64,000 nucleotides of DNA, from NCBI GenBank assembly GCA_903868145.1, contig CAIPTY010000046.1, positions 26,213 to 90,212 of the forward strand, given 5' to 3'. This stretch comes from an uncultured Desulfuromonadales bacterium. Its GTDB lineage: Bacteria > Desulfobacterota > Desulfuromonadia > Geobacterales > Pseudopelobacteraceae. Below, piece by piece: positions 1 through 8,333 of the stretch (within the stretch, counting starts at the first letter, position 1; the number at the start of each line of letters is the position of its first letter). The position numbers and the translations under genes are program-made. Below the pieces are notes generated by a model, which did not search any database, was not told where the DNA came from, and saw only the letters and a program-made list of their open reading frames with translations.

Positions 1-619
1 CAACAATGAATACGGTGCTCTGCGAGCCGACATACGAAACCAGATGCTGTGCAAGTTCGTATGAGGTGAACATTATCGGCGCAGTGGTAAATGATTTGAC
101 GCCGCGTGAAATCCCGACGATCTTGACCCGTCTGGACAATACATCCCGGTAGTCCCCGACCTGGATCCTGCCCAGGCGCTTCATGGCGGATTCGTCGACT
201 ATGGCAAAATTGCCGTTCTTCAGGTCGCGGGGACTCCCCTCCATCATTTCCCAAGGGCCGCCGACACCGGTATCGGTATTGAAGCCGATGATCTCCAGCT
301 GTTCGTTGCCGCCCTCCAACTGCCGGATGACTCCCCAGGCCACGATCAATTTATCAGCTGACTGGATGTCGGGGTCGGAGATGGTGTGGTTGTAGAAATA
401 TTCAGGAAAGGGGAGGGAATAGTCGAAATTCTTGTTGTTCTTGGCGGTGACCCAAATATCCCCCGGGGTGTGGTCGATAATGACAGATGAGGTTTCCATG
501 AGCCCCAGGAAGATGCCCACCTGGTTGAATATCAGGCTGACGGCAAACACCACGCCCAGAAGTGTTATCAAAGAGCGTACCTTATCGTAGAGGATAATGC
601 GCAGGGCAACGTAAAACAT
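1..619 (-). CDS. ABC transporter permease, DevC/MacB-like (partial)
   Basis: The open frame starts at ATG 619 and runs off the left edge of the window, so only the N-terminal 206 residues are visible. A hydrophobic segment at about residues 15-40 is followed by a long soluble domain (containing IDHTPGDIWVTAKN and later GGPWEMMEGSPRDLKNG). This is the layout of DevC and FtsX/MacB-type permeases: one N-terminal helix, a large periplasmic domain, then three helices that lie outside the window. Such proteins export lipids, peptides or drugs with a partner ATPase and a membrane-fusion protein. The start is supported by AAAGGA five bases upstream. The partner genes should lie to the left of the window. 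The family call is from motif memory; the substrate is unknown. Confidence 0.75.
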   Translation of the reverse strand, partial: MFYVALRIILYDKVRSLITLLGVVFAVSLIFNQVGIFLGLMETSSVIIDHTPGDIWVTAKNNKNFDYSLPFPEYFYNHTISDPDIQSADKLIVAWGVIRQLEGGNEQLEIIGFNTDTGVGGPWEMMEGSPRDLKNGNFAIVDESAMKRLGRIQVGDYRDVLSRRVKIVGISRGVKSFTTAPIMFTSYELAQHLVSYVGSQSTVFIV

Positions 620-878
620 TTTGTCCTTTTATAACATTCATATATAAATTGCAAAACAAAATGTTAATTTAGCAAAACTACATTGAAATAAAAACGGCTA
701 GATAGGCAAATTGTGCGCTGACAGGAATAATGCCGGCACATGTGTTAAACTTCAGCGTAATTATCGTGCCACCGGAAGCGGCGATGCAGCAGAACGGGAC
801 GTGTAAAATTCATCGACATGCCCTTGGAGTGTTACCGGAAACCAGAAACAACCCCACACTATGTGTATAGCAAGAGAG

Positions 879-894
879 GGACAGAAATCTGTCC
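879..894. repeat. Small inverted repeat GGACAGA-aa-TCTGTCC
   Basis: Two perfect 7-base arms flank a 2-base loop. Short GGACA-type palindromes of this kind are common intergenic (REP-like) repeats in related genomes. The terminator stem at 1874-1908 is built from a similar GGGGACA..TGTCCCC palindrome. Confidence 0.5.
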
Positions 895-1365
895 TCATCT
901 CACATTACATGTTGCCCGTGTGCTTAGCGATCTCCTTTTCTCTTATGACAGAGATTATGATGGGCACACGTGTCAGATGGAGATTATTCCAAGCAACTGT
1001 CAGCAATCGTCGCGCCAATGCTGTAAGTTACTTATTTTATAGTAACTCATACTATTGTGGCGCGGCGCAAATGCATTGGTGTAAGATTAATCGACAGAAC
1101 TGACCGGACAGGGATGGATAGTAAAAAATATAGATCTGTAAATAAAGACTCAATTAATCTCAATAATCTGTCGGCCATGCCGATACGGTAATTCAATAAG
1201 TACATATAATAGGAGAAAAGGTTACTATATGTACGTATCAGGAGAATGGCGGGCATTTCAGCCCATATCCGAACCTTGTTATCAACTGTCGGAAAAATAT
1301 ACAGATGCAACTCCGGTCTTACCGAATCAAGGCATATATCCTTTTTAATTAGTGAGTTATCCGCA

Positions 1366-1381
1366 TGGCACATATATTGCT
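1366..1381 (+). promoter_or_regulatory. Sigma-54 (RpoN) promoter upstream of PilZ gene
   Basis: The sequence TGGCAC-ATATA-TTGCT matches the sigma-54 consensus TGGCAC-N5-TTGCW at every defined position, with the -24 GG and -12 GC correctly spaced. Transcription would start near 1392, about 94 bases before the PilZ start codon. An enhancer-binding activator would be needed; I could not identify its site. Confidence 0.75.
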
Positions 1382-1485
1382 AACACCCGTATACGAGAAT
1401 ATAATGGATTATTGTACGCTCTCTTGAGAGCGATTAGTTGCAGTGTTGTGACATGATTCTCACTTCATAGATTTCTGGAGGAATA

Positions 1486-1845
1486 ATGCTGAGAAACAGC
1501 AGGCATTTCACGAGAGTCAATTATTCTGTGGGTGCATCCGTCAAGTATGGCAATAATGTGGCTATCTGCAATACTGATAACCTGAGCCTGCGCGGTATGT
1601 ATCTGAAAACCGAAGAGGAGATACCTCTTGACGCCTCGGTAAACATCACGATCTACCACTCAAGTCAGGCTTCGCTGAAGTTCGGCGCAAAGGTTGTAAG
1701 GAAAGAGAGTACGGGGGTAGGGGTACAGATTGACGATCTGAATGCTAATTCTTTTGCGCAGTTACGTAACCTTGTTGCAGAAAACAGCAAGGATCAGGGG
1801 AAAATCATGCAGGAAACCTATAAAATGCTCAGTTGCATTCGCTGA
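1486..1845 (+). CDS. PilZ domain protein (c-di-GMP receptor candidate)
   Basis: This is a 119-residue single-domain protein. It has the two PilZ ligand motifs: RxxxR at residues 6-10 (RHFTR) and [D/N]xSxxG at 32-37 (NLSLRG). Canonical PilZ domains bind cyclic di-GMP with these residues. There is no signal peptide or membrane segment, so it is cytoplasmic and probably acts by binding a partner in motility or polysaccharide control. The start has a good site (GGAGG, six bases upstream). It sits alone behind a sigma-54 promoter and ahead of a strong terminator, so it is likely monocistronic. An HD-GYP phosphodiesterase lies 2 kb downstream. The target is unknown. Confidence 0.88.
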   Translation: MLRNSRHFTRVNYSVGASVKYGNNVAICNTDNLSLRGMYLKTEEEIPLDASVNITIYHSSQASLKFGAKVVRKESTGVGVQIDDLNANSFAQLRNLVAENSKDQGKIMQETYKMLSCIR

Positions 1846-1873
1846 CCAGAATAATTTCGTTGACAGGTGCAAA

Positions 1874-1908
1874 GGGGGGGACACGGAATGTGTCCCCCCC
1901 TTTTTTTT
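1874..1908 (+). terminator. Rho-independent terminator after PilZ gene
   Basis: An 11-base-pair GC-rich stem (GGGGGGGACAC paired with GTGTCCCCCCC, loop GGAAT) is followed directly by eight T residues at 1901-1908. It lies 28 bases after the PilZ stop codon. Confidence 0.92.
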
Positions 1909-1926
1909 AGGAGCGCCCGAAATCAT

Positions 1927-2625
1927 TTACCAGAACTGCCATTTTCCGGTAAGGATAACATAGACGGCAAGCGCGAGGTTGGTGACGGCGTGAGCCGTTA
2001 CACACTGGATCAGGCTGCGGCTTTTATAGAGCAGCAGATTGTAGAAGATGCCGGCCATTATTCCGGCCAGAATGTAGTTGTGCTCCAGGCCGAACAATAC
2101 GACCGTGATCAGAAACGATGCCCAGGTAAAGGTACCTATTCGGATGGTGTCGAAATTCTTGTCAATGATGTAGCGGATCAGAAATGAGCGCCAGAACAGC
2201 TCTTCCATCAGCGGGACGACCAGCACCGCTCCCGCTATCCGGAAAGCGGTCAATACGATCTGGGTGTTTCGCCCCGGCAGATTCAACGGATTGAATCCCT
2301 GAGGTGTGCCCCCAATACCGAGCGTCCAGTCCATCATGATCCAGAGTACAAATACCAGCAGCCCGACTCCGCATGCCGCCAGGGTCTGCGGGATGTTTGC
2401 GAGATCCTTTATGGACAGTTCGCTGTAGTTTTTCCTGAACAGGAACAGGATGCCGCCGACTGTCAGGGCTTTGAGGGGATAGAGATAGTAGAGCGTAGTG
2501 GCTTCAAGCTTGAAGAGACCTTGACCGGCAAGAAAACGGATACACTCATCCAGGCCGATGAAACCCATGAACACGACAAAGGGGAGATACCGACAGGACG
2601 CGGGACTGAAACCACGTTGAAGCAT
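1927..2625 (-). CDS. CPBP/CAAX-type intramembrane metalloprotease
   Basis: This is a 232-residue polytopic membrane protein of the CPBP (ABI/CAAX) family. The catalytic motifs are visible: EELFWR at about residues 141-146 (EExxxR), a His in FGLEHN near 182, and HAVTN at about 212-216 (HxxxN). These residues normally hold the metal in the membrane. It most resembles the CAAX-protease-related group that occurs with PEP-CTERM/exosortase systems, but no exosortase is in the window, so that link is only an inference. A GTG 12 bases further upstream keeps the frame open, but GGGAGG sits immediately before ATG 2625, which I take as the start. The gene is convergent with the PilZ gene. Confidence 0.85.
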   Translation of the reverse strand: MLQRGFSPASCRYLPFVVFMGFIGLDECIRFLAGQGLFKLEATTLYYLYPLKALTVGGILFLFRKNYSELSIKDLANIPQTLAACGVGLLVFVLWIMMDWTLGIGGTPQGFNPLNLPGRNTQIVLTAFRIAGAVLVVPLMEELFWRSFLIRYIIDKNFDTIRIGTFTWASFLITVVLFGLEHNYILAGIMAGIFYNLLLYKSRSLIQCVTAHAVTNLALAVYVILTGKWQFW

Positions 2626-2669
2626 GACACCTCCCACACACGTATTCCTACCGTGACCCTTTGTTTTTA

Positions 2670-2714
2670 TGGCGTGCCTGAGATGATTCGAACGTCCGGC
2701 CCCTTCCTTAGGAG
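2670..2714 (-). pseudogene. tRNA-Arg(CCT) 3'-half fragment (possible att site)
   Basis: The minus strand reads CTCCTAA (anticodon loop with CCT), then a degraded stem and variable region, then TTCGAATCATCT and CAGGCACGCCA, that is the T-loop, 3' acceptor strand and encoded CCA. The 5' half (acceptor strand GTGCCTG and D-arm) is absent, and the T-stem is mispaired (GGACG against CATCT). Preservation is best over the last 23 bases. That is what an attachment-site duplicate left by an integrative element looks like, since tRNA genes are frequent integrase targets. No integrase gene is nearby. Confidence 0.6.
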
Positions 2715-2898
2715 TTGACGCCCTGATTTACTCAACAGGAATTGTGAAGGAATGCTATCAGGTATATTTAAATGATGCAATGTAAAGTCGCTTTAGTGTA
2801 AAGTTGCTTCCGTCATGGCACAATTCCTCTCACGAATAATGCGTACCGCATGCCTTCCAGAACACTCTTCAGAACCTCCGCTCATAGGGAAACCGTAA

Positions 2899-3285
2899 AT
2901 GGCAAAAGGTTATCAGGGCAACATGGAGCGCCTGGAAGAGATCAGCGCCTTTGGAAAATCAATCAGCAAACGTGCAGATTTCAAATGCGAATGGTGTGAG
3001 AGCAAGAATGAACTCCGGGTATGGGATTACGCTCCGGATGTACCACCCGACATGGATACGCTGTCGCTCCTGTGCCGGCAATGCCGTGAGTGGGCTGATG
3101 GTCGGAAGGCCTCTTCAGATGAACTGCGCTCGATCCGTAACGCTCTGTGGAGCAATGTTCCATCAGTAGCCGAGGGTGCAGCGAAGGTGCTGGTACGCTG
3201 CAAGGAACCATGGGTGAGGGAAGCGATTGAAGAAAGCTTTATCGATGACAGCGTCAAGGCGGTAATATTAAAATTAAAAGGATAA
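2899..3285 (+). CDS. PhnA/YjdM-like zinc-ribbon protein
   Basis: This is a 128-residue cytoplasmic protein. The N-terminal part has two CxxC pairs (KCEWCESKNEL near residues 29-33 and LLCRQCREW near 58-62), as in the zinc-ribbon end of PhnA/YjdM proteins. The rest (SSDELRSIRNALWSNVPSVAEGAAKVL) is helical. PhnA-like proteins were named from the phosphonate operon, but their real role is unclear, so no reaction is assigned. The gene is followed after 5 bases by the PPC/DUF296 gene, so the two are probably co-transcribed. The ribosome binding site is weak (GGGAAA). Confidence 0.6.
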   Translation: MAKGYQGNMERLEEISAFGKSISKRADFKCEWCESKNELRVWDYAPDVPPDMDTLSLLCRQCREWADGRKASSDELRSIRNALWSNVPSVAEGAAKVLVRCKEPWVREAIEESFIDDSVKAVILKLKG

Positions 3286-3290
3286 ACAGA

Positions 3291-3728
3291 ATGCAGTATC
3301 AGGTAGGAAAACCGGGCAGAATTGTAGTGGCGCGTTTCAGTGACGGCGAAGATGTTCTTGGTGGGATTAGTGAACTGTGCCGCACGGAAAATATCCGGGC
3401 GGCCTGTTTCAACGTTGTGGGTGGAATGAAGGGAGGCCGATTCGTTGTCGGCCCGGAGACGGAAGAGATGCCGCCCATTCCGGTCTGGCGTGAGCTTCAG
3501 GAAAGTCATGAGGCAACAGGTTTCGGTACCATATTCTGGGATAAGGATCAGCCAAAAGTTCATTTCCATGGAGCGTATGGGAAAAAGGACTCCGTAAAAG
3601 CGGGATGCCTGCGGGAAGGAAGTGAGGCCTTCCTTGTTCTTGAGGTGGTGATAACGGAAATCCTGGATGTCTGTGTCATCCGGGAACTTGATCCGGCATC
3701 AAACATGGTACTCATGAAAATGCCGTGA
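3291..3728 (+). CDS. PPC/DUF296 domain protein
   Basis: This is a 145-residue protein covering one PPC (plant and prokaryote conserved, DUF296) domain. Features are an N-terminal GRIVVARFSDGEDV strand, a middle VVGGMKGG and the conserved histidine motif KVHFHGAYG near residue 90. In plants the domain follows AT-hooks in DNA-binding proteins. In bacteria it stands alone, forms trimers and binds metal through histidines, and its function is not established. AAGGAT overlapping the end of the preceding gene serves as its ribosome binding site, which supports coupling with the zinc-ribbon gene. Confidence 0.85.
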   Translation: MQYQVGKPGRIVVARFSDGEDVLGGISELCRTENIRAACFNVVGGMKGGRFVVGPETEEMPPIPVWRELQESHEATGFGTIFWDKDQPKVHFHGAYGKKDSVKAGCLREGSEAFLVLEVVITEILDVCVIRELDPASNMVLMKMP

Positions 3729-3816
3729 TATCAGAATGCCGGCTGGACTGAACAGGAACAAACTCATGCTGCAGAAGATTCTATCGGGCTGCAACAGGAA
3801 CCCATGAGGAGAAGGT

Positions 3817-4779
3817 ATGGCGAAAGACCTTTTATGGCGGGCGTTAAGCATCGATAGTATCTCCCCGGAATATTTTCCCAAAGTGGCTCTGTATCTCAAG
3901 AACGGCTCCAATTATGTACTCTACAAAGATCCTGAAAGGGTGTTCACTGCAGACGACTTTCGTCGCCTGGAGCGAAATCTGGCCAAATTTCTCTACGTGC
4001 GAAGTGGTGACATTGATGTTCTCAATGAACACGTGGAGAGTAACCTGGGGGAAATGCTCTCCAGAGAGGATCTTAACAGCACGGCAAAAAGCAGGATTCT
4101 TTACCAGGCATCGGTAAACTGCGTCATTGACATGTTTGAATCACCGGAACCCAGTGTTAATCTCCTGCGATGTCGTAACATGGTCGAGCATATCATGCAG
4201 TTTGTTTCCGAAGACACTCACACCATGGAATCACTCCAAACGGTAATTGACTGTGATTTTTATATATTTGCCCATGTAGTTCAGGTCACTGCCCTCTCCC
4301 TGCTGATGCACGAAAAACTCTTTAAATTGGCACCCGATGAAATGAATGATGTGGGTATCGGCTCTCTTATGCATGATTACGGTATGACGTTCATCAGCAG
4401 CGCGGTTCTCGAAAGGAAGGATGCACTCTCCGATATTGAATACTGGAAGGTTAAACAGCATACCCAGAAGGGTTATGAGTATCTGAAATCTGGGGGGAAT
4501 TATAGCGATATTGTGCTTAATATTGTCCGCTACCATCATGAGAGATACGACGGAAACGGCTATCCGACAGGGATCAAGGGGAACGAAATCCCGCGAAGTG
4601 CACAAGTGGCGATGATTTGTGACGTTTACAGCGCCCTGGTTATGGATAGGCCTCGACGGAAAGCAAATTCGCACACAGATGCCATCAAGATCATGCGCGA
4701 TGAAGTAAAAAACGGTGCCTTCAGCCCTGAGCTGTTCAATTATTTCGAAAGGATTGTCAACGAAAGAAACGGAGTTTAG
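3817..4779 (+). CDS. HD-GYP domain cyclic-di-GMP phosphodiesterase
   Basis: This 320-residue protein has an N-terminal region of about 120 residues with no recognised fold, then a complete HD-GYP domain. Visible are the first His near 153, the HD pair at 186-187, His 215, HH at 240-241, the GYP signature at 248-250 and Asp 269. HD-GYP enzymes hydrolyse cyclic di-GMP at a multi-iron centre. There is no membrane segment, so it is cytoplasmic. The start has AGGAGAAGG just upstream. The N-terminal region probably senses or docks. It may act on the same second-messenger pool as the PilZ protein at 1486. Confidence 0.9.
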   Translation: MAKDLLWRALSIDSISPEYFPKVALYLKNGSNYVLYKDPERVFTADDFRRLERNLAKFLYVRSGDIDVLNEHVESNLGEMLSREDLNSTAKSRILYQASVNCVIDMFESPEPSVNLLRCRNMVEHIMQFVSEDTHTMESLQTVIDCDFYIFAHVVQVTALSLLMHEKLFKLAPDEMNDVGIGSLMHDYGMTFISSAVLERKDALSDIEYWKVKQHTQKGYEYLKSGGNYSDIVLNIVRYHHERYDGNGYPTGIKGNEIPRSAQVAMICDVYSALVMDRPRRKANSHTDAIKIMRDEVKNGAFSPELFNYFERIVNERNGV

Positions 4780-4812
4780 GAGGGTGTAGAAAATATTGAT
4801 AGTGAGGGTGAC

Positions 4813-5883
4813 ATGGTCATGCGGATAAGAGCTTCTATTGTTGCTCTGGCGGTACTGCTGTCAGGCTGCATGCCCATTGTTGCAGCTGTCGCCGGAACTC
4901 CGGTAGGATTGCGGATCAACACCTCGCATGGGCTTGGTAATGCGAGAGGTGCGGTCATGGATGCCGGGCTGAAACCCTCCACCGAAGTGGATGTCACCGC
5001 TTCATCTCCCTACGATGGTCGGCCTTTCCTCTCACCCAACCAGTTCATAACTGATGCAAAGAATGTCGGAGCAACAATACTTTCGTCGAGCTTCAGCGGA
5101 TGGGATTATATTTTTGATTCGGCAGGTTACCTGCAGTTGGCCCATAATAAGATGCTGCACGTCTTCGCGTATGAGCCGAGAAAAAAACAACCATTGAATG
5201 TTCCCCCACCGGCGGCTTTTGTAACCGTCAACCGGATTGGCGGTTTAACCGGCGACGGTATCGAGTTCGGAGTGCCGACCGATTATATGAATGGCAGGGG
5301 GCAGAGCACAACTCCGTCAGGGGTAACGGCGCAGATGGCTGGCCTGATTGCATCACTCAAATATCTCCATCCGGAGTGGAACTGGTTCGACATCAAGGCA
5401 GCTCTGAGGGGGACTGCAGCCAATTATACCACCGGCTACGACCCGCAGAAATATGGTTACGGCACCATCGATTTTCACGCAGCCAATGCCTTGAAAGAGT
5501 CAGCAAACCTCCCCCTTTTTGCGCCGGCTGCGGTTGTGCGGAGGCAAAGTGATAATCAGATTGATTTTCACGTCAATTCATTCAGGCAGTCCAGAAGGCA
5601 GACGGATGTCCTGTTCAGGTTTTTGCAACCCCCGGCGGTGACTCTGAAGGAATTGAGCCTTGCCGATATAACAGCCATGGGGGGGCAGCAACTGTTTATC
5701 GGAGATCTCTCCACTACTTCCAATTTTATTTCATACAGAGTCCATCATGATGAAAAAGTATATTTTGTCTGGTTCACAAAAGATGCAGAAGGGATGTTTT
5801 CCAGAATAGAGCCATACTCGATCATAGGACCGATAAAGCTGACGTCAAAACAACAACTGTACGGGCCGAGGGTGAAACCTTGA
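4813..5883 (+). CDS. Subtilisin (S8)-like lipoprotein, probably inactive
   Basis: This 356-residue lipoprotein has a signal peptide ending in the lipobox LSGC, with the lipidated Cys near residue 19. Residues about 80-235 look like the back half of a subtilase fold. TPSGVTAQMAGLIASL at 167-182 matches the catalytic-serine helix (usually GTSxAxPxVAGxxALL), followed by HPEWNWFDIKAAL and YGYGTIDFHAANAL, as in S8 enzymes. The Asp (DTG) and His (HGT) motifs are not visible, so the triad looks incomplete and the protein may be a pseudo-protease or binding protein. The C-terminal 120 residues match no family I know. The gene follows the HD-GYP gene by 33 bases. Confidence 0.65.
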   Translation: MVMRIRASIVALAVLLSGCMPIVAAVAGTPVGLRINTSHGLGNARGAVMDAGLKPSTEVDVTASSPYDGRPFLSPNQFITDAKNVGATILSSSFSGWDYIFDSAGYLQLAHNKMLHVFAYEPRKKQPLNVPPPAAFVTVNRIGGLTGDGIEFGVPTDYMNGRGQSTTPSGVTAQMAGLIASLKYLHPEWNWFDIKAALRGTAANYTTGYDPQKYGYGTIDFHAANALKESANLPLFAPAAVVRRQSDNQIDFHVNSFRQSRRQTDVLFRFLQPPAVTLKELSLADITAMGGQQLFIGDLSTTSNFISYRVHHDEKVYFVWFTKDAEGMFSRIEPYSIIGPIKLTSKQQLYGPRVKP

Positions 5884-5885
5884 CA

Positions 5886-5924
5886 ACAACAAGGGGGTAG
5901 CCAGTCTGGCTAACCCCTTGTTGT
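5886..5924. terminator. Long stem-loop between subtilase-like gene and tRNA-Cys
   Basis: ACAACAAGGGG pairs with CCCCTTGTTGT, and inside it TAGCCA pairs with TGGCTA around a GTC loop, with one mismatch between the two helices. It begins 3 bases after the stop codon of the lipoprotein gene and ends 3 bases short of tRNA-Cys. It can therefore serve as a bidirectional transcript end. Neither side has a long T run, so termination is inferred from structure only. Confidence 0.7.
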
Positions 5925-5927
5925 AAT

Positions 5928-6002
<75 letters not shown>

Positions 6003-6024
6003 ATATTTGATTGGGAACAGCACT

Positions 6025-6052
6025 TATATAGAATTGTTACCTGTTTTGTCAA
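6025..6052 (-). promoter_or_regulatory. Sigma-70 promoter for tRNA-Cys
   Basis: On the minus strand, TTGACA at 6052-6047 is followed after 16 bases by TATATA at 6030-6025, about 22 bases before the tRNA 5' end. It lies in the 53-base gap between the lipoprotein gene stop and the tRNA. Confidence 0.75.
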
Positions 6053-6055
6053 TTC

Positions 6056-6421
6056 CTATTTGAACTTTATGGCAACACCAGTAGCACGGCAATCATAGCT
6101 CGGCACAACCAGGTAGGTGTTGGGACGGGAGGTCACTTCGGGCATCATGACTGCATCCGCACCCATTTTGGCGGCCTCCTCGCGCAGGGCGCGAAATCCC
6201 CATTCCTGAAGGTTCGGCAGCTCTACACCGTAAATTTCAACCTCAATCTGAATCCTGCCCAAACTGCTGTAGGGGCGAATCAGTTCATCTCCTCTGAGAA
6301 CAGGCGGCAATCCGGCGTCGCTGCCAACATGCATGAGACTCGTTGCACATGATGTCAACAGAATGGTCATGACCAGAAGCGTAATAACGGAACACCAAAG
6401 TTGCACCCGATAACCTGACAT
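6056..6421 (-). CDS. Small lipoprotein of unknown function
   Basis: This 121-residue protein has a signal peptide ending LLTSCATS, a type II lipobox with Cys near residue 25. The mature part contains SSLGRIQIEVEIYG, RALREEAAKMGADAVMMPEV and ATGVAIKF. That strand-helix-strand pattern recalls the YbjQ/DUF4156-like small lipoproteins of the envelope. A GTG 21 bases upstream is in frame, but GGGAGG lies between it and ATG 6421, so 6421 is the more likely start. Function is unknown; membrane-anchored location is likely. Confidence 0.7.
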   Translation of the reverse strand: MSGYRVQLWCSVITLLVMTILLTSCATSLMHVGSDAGLPPVLRGDELIRPYSSLGRIQIEVEIYGVELPNLQEWGFRALREEAAKMGADAVMMPEVTSRPNTYLVVPSYDCRATGVAIKFK

Positions 6422-6545
6422 GTTTGATCTAACCTCCCGCACAGAATTTCAAGCTGGACAGTGAATTGACTACATGCTAGTATTTGCCGCTTTTTAAGGC
6501 AAGAGAAAACGCAGTCAGCGCATTAATCTCACAGGAGCGGGAAAA

Positions 6546-7289
6546 ATGTCAGGTCATAATAAATGGAGCACCATCAAGCATAAAAAGGGCGCTGCCGATG
6601 CCAAACGGGGCAAGGTTTTCACCAAGATCATCAAAGAGATTTCAGTTGCGGCGAAACTCGGAGGTGCTGACCCAGCGGCCAACCCGCGCCTGAGAACGGC
6701 GGTAGATAAGGCGAAAGCTGAGAACATGCCCAAAGATAATATCGAGCGGGCTATCAAAAAGGGCGCCGGTGGAATGGAAGGTGTTACCTACGAAGAAATC
6801 GTGTACGAGGGGTATGGCCCCGGTGGCGCGGCGGTACTGGTAGAAGTGATGACGGACAACCGAAATCGTTCGGTTTCTGAGGTGCGAAGTATATTTTCAA
6901 AAAATAACGGCAACATGGGCGAGGCAGGCTGTGTTTCCTGGATGTTCAGCAAAAAGGGGCTGATTGTCTATGACAGATCCGTTGATTTTGAAAAACTTTT
7001 TGAGGCTGCCATCGAGGCCGGCGCAGACGATGTTGCCGAACAGGATGAACAGTTTGAAGTGACCACCGAACCCGGCTCCTTTATCGAGGTGCGTGAATCG
7101 CTCGAAGGCAGGGGGTTCAAGCATGTCAACGCCGAGATAACCATGATTCCCCAGACTCTGGTGGTTCTGGAAGGCAAACATGCGGAGAGCATGCTGAGGC
7201 TGATGGATAAGATGGAAGATTGCGATGATGTCCAGAACGTCTACGCCAACTTTGACATATCGGCGGATGATATGGAAAAATTGATGTGA
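6546..7289 (+). CDS. yebC: YebC/PmpR family DNA-binding regulatory protein
   Basis: This 247-residue protein has the full YebC signature: [23 protein letters not shown] at the start, [15 protein letters not shown] near residue 65 and [14 protein letters not shown] near 95. The family length is about 240-250. It has been described as a transcriptional regulator, and YebC-family proteins are also reported to help ribosomes at difficult sequences. The ribosome binding site is AGGAG. It heads the yebC-msrA-ruvC-ruvA row; in many bacteria yebC lies beside ruvC. Confidence 0.95.
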   Translation: MSGHNKWSTIKHKKGAADAKRGKVFTKIIKEISVAAKLGGADPAANPRLRTAVDKAKAENMPKDNIERAIKKGAGGMEGVTYEEIVYEGYGPGGAAVLVEVMTDNRNRSVSEVRSIFSKNNGNMGEAGCVSWMFSKKGLIVYDRSVDFEKLFEAAIEAGADDVAEQDEQFEVTTEPGSFIEVRESLEGRGFKHVNAEITMIPQTLVVLEGKHAESMLRLMDKMEDCDDVQNVYANFDISADDMEKLM

Positions 7290-7299
7290 CACAACCAGG

Positions 7300-7324
7300 G
7301 GGAGCTTCGGCTCCCTTTTTCTTT
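7300..7324 (+). terminator. Rho-independent terminator after yebC
   Basis: GGGAGC-TTCG-GCTCCC, with a stable UUCG tetraloop, is followed by TTTTTCTTT. It sits between yebC and msrA, so msrA-ruvCA are probably read through at a lower level or have their own promoter. Confidence 0.9.
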
Positions 7325-7335
7325 CAAGGTGTCTG

Positions 7336-7803
7336 ATGGAAAAGGCGACATTTGCAGCGGGCTGTTTCTGGGGTGTTGAAGATGCCTTTACGGATCTTCC
7401 GGGCGTCCAGTCAACGAAGGTCGGTTACACCGGCGGACGGGCCGGCAATCCGACCTACCGGGAGGTCTGTGGGCACGGAACCGGCCATGCCGAAGCGGTT
7501 GAAATTGTCTTCGATCCTGCGCAGATTTCCTTTGAACAACTGCTCGATATTTTCTGGAACGCCCACGATCCCACGCAGCTCAATCGGCAGGGGCCGGATA
7601 TCGGTGACCAGTACCGCTCAGCCATATTCTACCACTCGGAACAACAGAAAATAGCGGCAGTAGAATCACTCGAACGGCTCGATCTGTCAGGTCGACTGCG
7701 CCGCAGGATTGTGACGGAGATAGTTCCGGCAGTCACCTTCTGGGAAGCCGAGCAGTATCATCAGAAATACCACCAGAAACAAGGCGGCGGGTGTGGATTC
7801 TGA
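7336..7803 (+). CDS. msrA: Peptide methionine sulfoxide reductase MsrA
   Basis: This 155-residue protein has the catalytic GCFWG motif at residues 9-13 (Cys 10), the conserved VGYTGG stretch and [22 protein letters not shown]. MsrA reduces methionine-S-sulfoxide in proteins and free methionine. The C-terminal GGGCGF provides a candidate resolving cysteine. No signal peptide is present, so it is cytoplasmic. Its stop codon overlaps the start of ruvC by one base. Confidence 0.96.
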   Translation: MEKATFAAGCFWGVEDAFTDLPGVQSTKVGYTGGRAGNPTYREVCGHGTGHAEAVEIVFDPAQISFEQLLDIFWNAHDPTQLNRQGPDIGDQYRSAIFYHSEQQKIAAVESLERLDLSGRLRRRIVTEIVPAVTFWEAEQYHQKYHQKQGGGCGF

Positions 7804-8333
7804 TGAGAGTTCTTGGTATCGATCCCGGTTCCCGAATTACCGGCTTCGGCATCGTCGATCAGCAGGGTAACCGGCTGGTTCATGTGGATAACGGTGCTAT
7901 TTTTACCGATAGCGCGACCGACTTTGCCGGGCGCCTGAAACAGATCTTTGACGGCCTCCTGGCAGTTATTGCCGAGTATCATCCCGATCAGGTCGCGGTG
8001 GAAAACATCTTCTTTGCCACCAATGTGCAAAGCGCCCTCAAGCTTGGCCAGGCGCGTGGAGCCGCCATTGTGGCAGCAGTACACTCCGGGCTGCCGGTTT
8101 CGGAATACTCGGCGCTCCAGGTAAAACAGGCCGTGGTGGGTCAAGGCAAGGCAGAGAAGGGGCAGGTGCAGAAGATGCTCAAGGCACTGCTTGGTCTGCC
8201 TGAAATCGCACAGGCCGATGCGTCCGATGCCCTCGCTGTGGCGGTCTGCCATATCAACTCCCACGCCTTGCGCAGTGCGGCCGGACCGGCCATCCCGAAA
8301 CGCCAGACCTCCTGGAGGAACTTCAAACCATGA
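7803..8333 (+). CDS. ruvC: Holliday junction resolvase RuvC
   Basis: This is a 176-residue endonuclease. The acidic catalytic residues are visible: Asp 7 in LGIDPGS, Glu 67 in AVENIFF, and Asp 139 and Asp 142 in [11 protein letters not shown]. RuvC cuts Holliday junctions symmetrically together with RuvAB. An ATG 12 bases upstream is in frame, but ATG 7803, overlapping the msrA stop, gives the normal N-terminus. Its own stop overlaps the ruvA start (ATGA). Confidence 0.96.
   Translation: MRVLGIDPGSRITGFGIVDQQGNRLVHVDNGAIFTDSATDFAGRLKQIFDGLLAVIAEYHPDQVAVENIFFATNVQSALKLGQARGAAIVAAVHSGLPVSEYSALQVKQAVVGQGKAEKGQVQKMLKALLGLPEIAQADASDALAVAVCHINSHALRSAAGPAIPKRQTSWRNFKP

Larger units (their letters stand above)
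620..1485. other. Gene-poor AT-rich intergenic stretch
   Basis: About 865 bases separate the divergent permease and PilZ genes. The short open frames here (818-1042, 861-1103 and 1047-1373 reverse) overlap one another, lack convincing ribosome binding sites and resemble no family I know. The stretch holds a 16-base inverted repeat at 879-894 and a sigma-54 promoter at 1366-1381. It may contain decayed mobile DNA, but I cannot demonstrate this. Confidence 0.5.

Noticed and set aside
753..771. Sigma-54-like TGGCAC on the minus strand upstream of the permease gene
   Set aside because: The -12 element reads TTAC instead of TTGC, losing the essential GC at the right spacing.
1047..1373. Reverse frame in the gene-poor region
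   Set aside because: No ribosome binding site, no recognisable motif, and it overlaps competing frames.
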